Shown piece after piece: positions 5,045 to 8,688 of a stretch of DNA of 8,688 nucleotides. Position 1 is the stretch's first letter. Every line of letters starts with the position of its first letter. Below the pieces are notes generated by a model that searched no databases, was not told the origin of the DNA, and saw nothing but the letters and a program-made list of their open reading frames with translations. The position numbers and the translations under genes were made by a program. This DNA is from an uncultured Clostridia bacterium (lineage in GTDB: Bacteria; Bacillota; Clostridia; Christensenellales; UBA1242), in NCBI GenBank assembly GCA_900554955.1, contig USJH01000041.1, positions 1 to 8,688 on the forward strand. Reading direction: 5' to 3'.

Positions 5045-6769
5045 TTATTTTTCAGTTTTTCTTTTCCTTTTTGGTTTTTCTTCATGAACCGAAACCAAAA
5101 CTTCTTCTATTTTTTGTTTTTGCACAACTGAAGCATTTCCGCCGTTAATTTCATAAACCAAGCCAGCAATGTCATCAAACTCTTCAGAATGCGTGAAAAA
5201 GATTATTGTTTTTTCTTTCGCAAGTTTCTTTATCACCTTTCTAAAATGATAGATAAAATCAGGCGATGCATCTTGTGGAAGCTCATATATCATTAAAATT
5301 GATGGATTTGAAAGCAATGAACGTGCCATTCCTAAAAAGAATAAAATTTCACTTGATGTCACATCAATAACTTGACAATTGAACCCATCTGGAAGCCTTT
5401 CAATTGCATTAAGAATTCCAACTTTGTCGCACATTTTTCGAACATTTTCAAAACGTTTGTCAGCAAGGCTCAAGTTCTCTTTGATTGTTCCACTTATAAA
5501 TGGTGGGTGCGAAGAACAATAATTGATATGGTTTTTGAAAGTTTTGTCGTTATAGTCATAAAGGTTAAGGTTGTCAAGAAGAACCTTTCCACTTTTTGGT
5601 TTAATGTTTCTTCGAAGAAGGTTAAACACAAGACGTTTTCCGCTTCCACGACCGCCACGAATAATGTTTATGTCTTCCATTTTAAACGAAATGTCAATAT
5701 GGTCAAGAGAAATGTTTTCACTTGTTTTTTCTTCACATGAAACATCAATAAGCCCCAAATTATATCCATTTGTGGCAGTATTAAGTTCGCCATATTTTGC
5801 AAGTTGACTGTCGCTCATTGACAAGATTGTTTCAATTCTATCAACGTCAACACGCATGTTTTCAAGTGCACTTGTTTTGTCAAAAAGAGTGTTAAGCTTA
5901 TCGGTGCAAGTTGAAAGATATGGAACAATAATCAAATATACAGTCATTTCCATTGTTCCTTTCGAAACATAATACATCATGAGAGCTGCAACCGCATAAA
6001 CAACAACGTTCCAAAGTGCATACCATAAATTTGCTTTTTTAGAATAGGTTGTATAATATTGATCAAAAGCTTTTGCATAGTTTTTAATGTCCTGATGAAC
6101 AACATCGGAATATTTCTCTTCCCCGCCAAATTCTTTTATAAGCAATTTCCCATCGATAACTTTATTATAAGATTTAAACAAATCATCTTTCTTCTCATAA
6201 CGAAGCATCATATATTTCCCGAGTTTTTTGTTGAAAAAATAATATGCAAAGAAGTTTACAACTCCAAGTGCAAGAACAATTACACCTGCAAGCCAATTTG
6301 CAACAAACACTGTTGCAAGAGTAATGACAACTTGAAATGAATATGCAATAAAACTTGCGACTGTGTCTGGAAATTCACCAATATATGAAAGGTTGTTAAG
6401 TGCAATATTAATGATCTTTTCCTTGCTCATTTTCTTTATGCTTGAGCTTTCGCAAGACATGATTTTGTCATATACTTTGCCAGTAACTTTCTCACGAACC
6501 CAACCATAATGTTTTGCATAATATTTATATTGCAAGTGAAGAGAGGAATTTCTTATTACAATTGTTGCAAGCTCTAAAAACAAAAATAGAAATGATCCTT
6601 TCCAATCTTTTGCATACATGCAGTTGATTGTTTTTGCTGCAAAAATTGTGAAAACGGTAAGAAATAAAGAATATACAACATAATAAAAAATCTGCCAAAA
6701 CCAAATTCTTTTGTTTGGTTCTGCCAACCTATACCATCGCTTGAGAATGCTATCTTTATTCTTTTCCAC
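5045..6769 (-). CDS. ABC half-transporter (permease fused to a degenerate nucleotide-binding domain)
   Basis: The 574-residue product has the layout of an exporter half-transporter: about six membrane segments (roughly 24-46, 57-74, 135-159, 160-180, 252-268, 275-287), then an ATPase domain. That domain is degenerate. Walker A is GGRGSGKR (372-379), with Arg for the Mg-binding Ser/Thr. The Q-loop Gln is Ser420. The signature LSGGQ is replaced by TSSEI (471-475). Walker B ends in Tyr495 instead of Asp. The catalytic-position Glu496 and H-loop His527 remain, as does the SGTIKENL segment. It may be the inactive half of a heterodimer, with the active half elsewhere, or a non-transport protein; the substrate is unknown. 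The Lys/Arg-rich tail is a further oddity. I start it at GTG 6769, with AAGGA seven bases upstream. An upstream ATG at 6817 would add 16 residues but overlaps the promoter. Confidence 0.87.
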   Translation of the reverse strand: MEKNKDSILKRWYRLAEPNKRIWFWQIFYYVVYSLFLTVFTIFAAKTINCMYAKDWKGSFLFLFLELATIVIRNSSLHLQYKYYAKHYGWVREKVTGKVYDKIMSCESSSIKKMSKEKIINIALNNLSYIGEFPDTVASFIAYSFQVVITLATVFVANWLAGVIVLALGVVNFFAYYFFNKKLGKYMMLRYEKKDDLFKSYNKVIDGKLLIKEFGGEEKYSDVVHQDIKNYAKAFDQYYTTYSKKANLWYALWNVVVYAVAALMMYYVSKGTMEMTVYLIIVPYLSTCTDKLNTLFDKTSALENMRVDVDRIETILSMSDSQLAKYGELNTATNGYNLGLIDVSCEEKTSENISLDHIDISFKMEDINIIRGGRGSGKRLVFNLLRRNIKPKSGKVLLDNLNLYDYNDKTFKNHINYCSSHPPFISGTIKENLSLADKRFENVRKMCDKVGILNAIERLPDGFNCQVIDVTSSEILFFLGMARSLLSNPSILMIYELPQDASPDFIYHFRKVIKKLAKEKTIIFFTHSEEFDDIAGLVYEINGGNASVVQKQKIEEVLVSVHEEKPKRKRKTEK

Positions 6770-6788
6770 TGCTATTTCCTTTGGTTTT

Positions 6789-6817
6789 ATTATATTATAC
6801 CAAAAAAAATATGGCAA
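6789..6817 (-). promoter_or_regulatory. Promoter of the ABC gene, deciding its start
   Basis: On the minus strand TTGCCA (6817-6812) and TATAAT (6794-6789) have a 17-bp spacer; an overlapping second TATAAT lies at 6799-6794. The -10 box is about 20 bp upstream of the GTG at 6769, and AAGGA at 6781-6777 follows. Because the ATG at 6817 falls inside the -35 box, this pair argues for the GTG start. Confidence 0.7.
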
Positions 6818-6827
6818 ACAAATTTGT
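6818..6827. repeat. Small palindrome beside the ABC -35 box
   Basis: ACAAATTTGT is a perfect 10-bp palindrome abutting the -35 box of the ABC promoter. It could be an operator half, but AT-rich palindromes of this size are common. The rest of the divergent spacer (6828-6940) shows only AT-rich DNA with no gene. Confidence 0.25.
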
Positions 6828-6940
6828 CAAAAAACACATGTTTTTGTATTTTTCCGCATAAAAAATGCAAAAATAGACAAGTTTGTTAATTATTAATTGT
6901 AAAATCTCCACGAACAAGAAAACACTAAAAATTGCCACTC

Positions 6941-6968
6941 TTGACAAATTTTTTATTTGTTGTATAAT
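6941..6968 (+). promoter_or_regulatory. Consensus promoter of the 7000 gene
   Basis: A perfect TTGACA (6941-6946) and a perfect TATAAT (6963-6968) have a 16-bp spacer. The -10 box ends 31 bp before the ATG. AAGGAG (6987-6992) lies seven bases from the start codon. This is the closest match to the vegetative consensus in the window, suggesting strong constitutive expression. Confidence 0.85.
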
Positions 6969-6999
6969 ATTTATATAATAAATTTTAAGGAGCACTTTT

Positions 7000-7467
7000 A
7001 TGAGCAAAATTAATTTCCAAGACATGCTTGAGTTCTCACTTTATACATGCGCATATCGCCTTCAAGAAGTTATCACAGTGATTGAAGACAATCTTGAAGA
7101 CCAAGAGCTTGTTGCAAAACAAATTGAAGAAATGACAGGCAAACGTCCAGAAGAAACTGAAGAAGATTTAGAACTTAAACAAGCAACAATTGCAAGTCTT
7201 AACCACAACTATGAAGCTCTTGACGAAATCAAAACTTTGATTGAAAAAAGATATGGCAAAGGCGAATTTAAAAATTGGCTTGAATATAACGATAAGTTTG
7301 TTGCCTCTCTTTCATGGGACAACTATTCAGAAGTTGGTGATGCAAACGAACAATATAAAAACAAAGGTTTCTTGCTTAATTCTCCATCATATGAAGAACT
7401 TAAACACGTTTTAAAAGCAAACGGCTATCATCGTTACAGCCCAGAAAAAGAACCAGCAAACGACTAA
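7000..7467 (+). CDS. Unrecognised small acidic helical protein, 155 residues
   Basis: I recognise no family. The protein is soluble and acidic. Residues 7-45 form a predicted helix, followed by a Glu/Asp-rich stretch (50-60) and a second long helix (about 56-87). The C-terminal third (88-145) has aromatic residues (W93, Y96, W106, Y109, Y119) and ends in a short polar tail. C17 is the only cysteine. A consensus promoter and strong AAGGAG site suggest high expression, and a perfect terminator follows eight bases after the stop codon, so it is transcribed alone. It diverges from the ABC gene, but nothing in the sequence ties the two functionally. Codon use is native-like. It could be a housekeeping-level lineage-specific protein; function unknown. 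Confidence 0.85.
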   Translation: MSKINFQDMLEFSLYTCAYRLQEVITVIEDNLEDQELVAKQIEEMTGKRPEETEEDLELKQATIASLNHNYEALDEIKTLIEKRYGKGEFKNWLEYNDKFVASLSWDNYSEVGDANEQYKNKGFLLNSPSYEELKHVLKANGYHRYSPEKEPAND

Positions 7468-7474
7468 AAGACAC

Positions 7475-7508
7475 AAAAAAAGAACACATGAAAATGTGTT
7501 CTTTTTTT
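7475..7508. terminator. Strong bidirectional terminator with GAAA loop
   Basis: AAAAAAAGAACACAT (7475-7489) and its exact complement (7494-7508) form a 15-bp perfect stem closed by a GAAA loop. The stem ends are A-runs and T-runs on both strands. It serves the 7000 gene from the left and the NADAR gene (stop at 7518) from the right. Confidence 0.92.
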
Positions 7509-7517
7509 ATCTCTTTT

Positions 7518-8012
7518 TTACTGATTTTGTTGTTTTAATTCTTCACGAAGCTTCATCCAAAGTTTTCCAAGTTCGTTTCTTCCGTCACGATTTTTTCCAA
7601 TGCCCCAAAAACTGTCTTTAGGAGAATCTTCACAAATTCTTAAATCTCCAGTTAAAAGCAATTTCTTTTTCACATATGGGTTTTGTTCAAGTTTAAGACG
7701 AAGCAATTTCTCCATAACCTGAAGTTTAATGTCGTCCCAATCTTTTCTTTGCTTGTCTTTGTTTGCATATGCAATTTTTTGTGCTTCATGGGCAGAATAA
7801 CACTCTGTAATTTGCTTTGCAATTTCGGGTGCGGTTTCCAAAAACTTGATTGATTGATAAGCATGTTCAACCGTGCAATAAAGCACTCCGTCAACCAAAA
7901 CTCTGAACGACGAAAAATTGTCAAAAACAAAAAATTCTCTTGGATAGAACCCAATAAACTCGTCAAACTTTTCTGCAAGCCATGGGTCACGATATTGTTC
8001 AATTTGTATCAT
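7518..8012 (-). CDS. NADAR-family N-glycosidase (YbiA-like)
   Basis: The 164-residue product is full length for the NADAR/DUF1768 fold and keeps its signature positions: FDNFSSF (30-36), VEHAYQSIKF (48-57, with E49, H50, Q53 and K56), DW...M (91-100), SFWGIGKNRDGRNELG (134-149) and the closing LWMKLRE. Family members hydrolyse N-glycosidic bonds. E. coli YbiA acts on riboflavin-pathway ribosylamino intermediates, and other NADAR proteins remove ADP-ribose from guanine in DNA as antitoxins to DarT-type toxins. The sequence alone does not say which substrate applies here. It is the second gene of an operon: AAAGGAG lies inside the last codons of the upstream phosphoribosyltransferase, whose TAA is 3 nt before this ATG, so translation is probably coupled. 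Codon use (CTT Leu, ATT Ile) is native-like, unlike its partner. Confidence 0.92.
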   Translation of the reverse strand: MIQIEQYRDPWLAEKFDEFIGFYPREFFVFDNFSSFRVLVDGVLYCTVEHAYQSIKFLETAPEIAKQITECYSAHEAQKIAYANKDKQRKDWDDIKLQVMEKLLRLKLEQNPYVKKKLLLTGDLRICEDSPKDSFWGIGKNRDGRNELGKLWMKLREELKQQNQ

Positions 8013-8015
8013 AAT

Positions 8016-8688
8016 TTATCTCCTTTCATACATATTTCCTATTTCTGCGACTTCACTCTTGTCCGCATATATTCCATTTTTGTAAAGATATTCTAATAAT
8101 CTTCTTCTATCCTTATTAAATATTCCAAGTTCATCTAAATACAAGCCAGAATTATTCTCTTTAATTTTCGTATAAGGACTAGAGAACACTAACCCTTGTA
8201 TATAATTAAAAAACTTTTCCGTATCTATAGCCGAATCTTCAGCCATCATTTGATTCACTCTATTGATTGATGGATATCTTACAATTGCAATATTATCCAC
8301 AGCTATATTATTTGAAAATAATAAGTTTATCATTGCTTGTAATGTTTTTCCAGTCAATACATTATCATCTCCGAGAACATTAAATGTTGAATTTAGATTA
8401 TCAAAGTCTTCAGCCTTTATTGGTTTAGATATATACTCTTCTGGATTTCTATCTTTATATTTACTTTGCAAAATAATTGCAGACATCATAATTTCATTAT
8501 TTAATATTTCATTAGCGATAAATGGTAACTCTAAGCCCCCATAGGTTGCGCCTATAAAGTTAACATTTCTTCCTAATATATCTGGTTTTGTTTCTTTTAT
8601 TTTTTGTATTGCGTAATAAATGGCAATATAATTTTCAATAAAATTGTCTATTTCTCGATAAGATCTAAATGATTTATCTAAATTTGTA
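8016..8688 (-). CDS. Phosphoribosyltransferase-fold protein, 5' end off window
   Basis: The frame is open from the right edge to the TAA at 8016 (224 codons including the stop), so the first ATG inside it (8489) is not a convincing start. Visible residues include NFIGATYGGLELP (43-55), resembling the first PRTase strand and pyrophosphate loop, and NVLGDDNVLTGKTLQ (103-117), which fits the type I PRPP-binding motif (two acidic residues, then TGKT). A following strand, AIVRYPSINR, continues the fold. Such enzymes use PRPP to attach or exchange phosphoribosyl groups on bases or related molecules; the substrate is unknown. About 80 C-terminal residues (150-223) are unassigned. Ile ATA (15 of 26) and Leu TTA (12 of 19) contrast with all other genes here, suggesting acquisition by transfer. 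It is translationally coupled to the NADAR gene. Confidence 0.75.
   Translation of the reverse strand, partial: TNLDKSFRSYREIDNFIENYIAIYYAIQKIKETKPDILGRNVNFIGATYGGLELPFIANEILNNEIMMSAIILQSKYKDRNPEEYISKPIKAEDFDNLNSTFNVLGDDNVLTGKTLQAMINLLFSNNIAVDNIAIVRYPSINRVNQMMAEDSAIDTEKFFNYIQGLVFSSPYTKIKENNSGLYLDELGIFNKDRRRLLEYLYKNGIYADKSEVAEIGNMYERR
8019..8027 (-). promoter_or_regulatory. Strong ribosome binding site of the NADAR gene inside the upstream coding region
   Basis: On the minus strand GAAAGGAGA spans the last Glu-Arg-Arg codons region of the phosphoribosyltransferase gene and is followed by its TAA and, after 3 nt, the NADAR ATG at 8012. This near-perfect Shine-Dalgarno fixes the NADAR start and implies coupled translation of the two proteins. 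Confidence 0.85.

Noticed and set aside
6815..6817. ATG start for the ABC gene
   Set aside because: It sits in the promoter -35 box and has no ribosome site, while GTG at 6769 has both a ribosome site and correct spacing to the -10 box.
7475..7508. The 15-bp hairpin as an attachment site or element border near the PRTase-NADAR operon
   Set aside because: T-runs on both strands between convergent stops make it an ordinary bidirectional terminator, and no integrase or second copy is visible.
8487..8489. ATG at 8489 as start of the phosphoribosyltransferase gene
   Set aside because: The frame stays open to the window edge, and upstream residues (GATYGGLELP) continue the PRTase fold, so the true start lies outside the window.

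Overview
The window looks like a chromosomal stretch from a low-GC, strictly anaerobic Gram-positive bacterium. An uncultured gut-type Clostridia lineage is my best guess. The basis is AT-rich DNA, purine-rich AGGAG-type ribosome binding sites, consensus TTGACA/TATAAT promoters, an [FeFe] hydrogenase, a diadenylate cyclase domain, and strong use of CTT for leucine and ATT/ATC for isoleucine. All genes read cleanly in the standard code with TAA or TAG stops. I saw no tRNA, rRNA, CRISPR array, insertion sequence or integrase.

Layout. Positions 1-1205 (minus strand) hold the first 401 codons of a diadenylate cyclase-domain protein with a long unrecognised N-terminal region; its end lies off the left edge. 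It diverges from an [FeFe] hydrogenase gene (1442-2716, plus) across a 236-bp spacer containing six T-tracts phased at about one helical turn. Two unrecognised plus-strand genes follow (2943-4103 and 4199-4996). The first encodes a protein with a lysine/alanine-rich histone-H1-like tail, the second a helical protein with an acidic tail. Each appears to have its own promoter, and a hairpin terminator follows each. A bidirectional terminator at 5011-5040 separates the second from a convergent ABC half-transporter (6769-5045, minus) whose ATPase motifs are almost all degenerate. This gene diverges from a small acidic unknown protein (7000-7467, plus), which ends at a perfect 15-bp bidirectional terminator.

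The right end (minus strand, 8688-7518) is a tightly coupled two-gene operon. It consists of a phosphoribosyltransferase-fold protein, cut by the window edge, and a NADAR-family N-glycosidase. The stop of the first and the start of the second are 3 nt apart, and the ribosome binding site of the second lies inside the end of the first. The phosphoribosyltransferase gene has codon use unlike everything else here (ATA isoleucine, TTA leucine, lower GC), so it looks recently acquired.

Most genes are single transcription units, so the window is not one pathway. The two points most worth pursuing are the PRTase-NADAR pair, where one enzyme could form an N-ribosyl bond that the other cleaves, and the ABC protein that keeps a transporter shape but has lost most catalytic residues. 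The possible PRTase-NADAR system is inference from gene order and family chemistry only.
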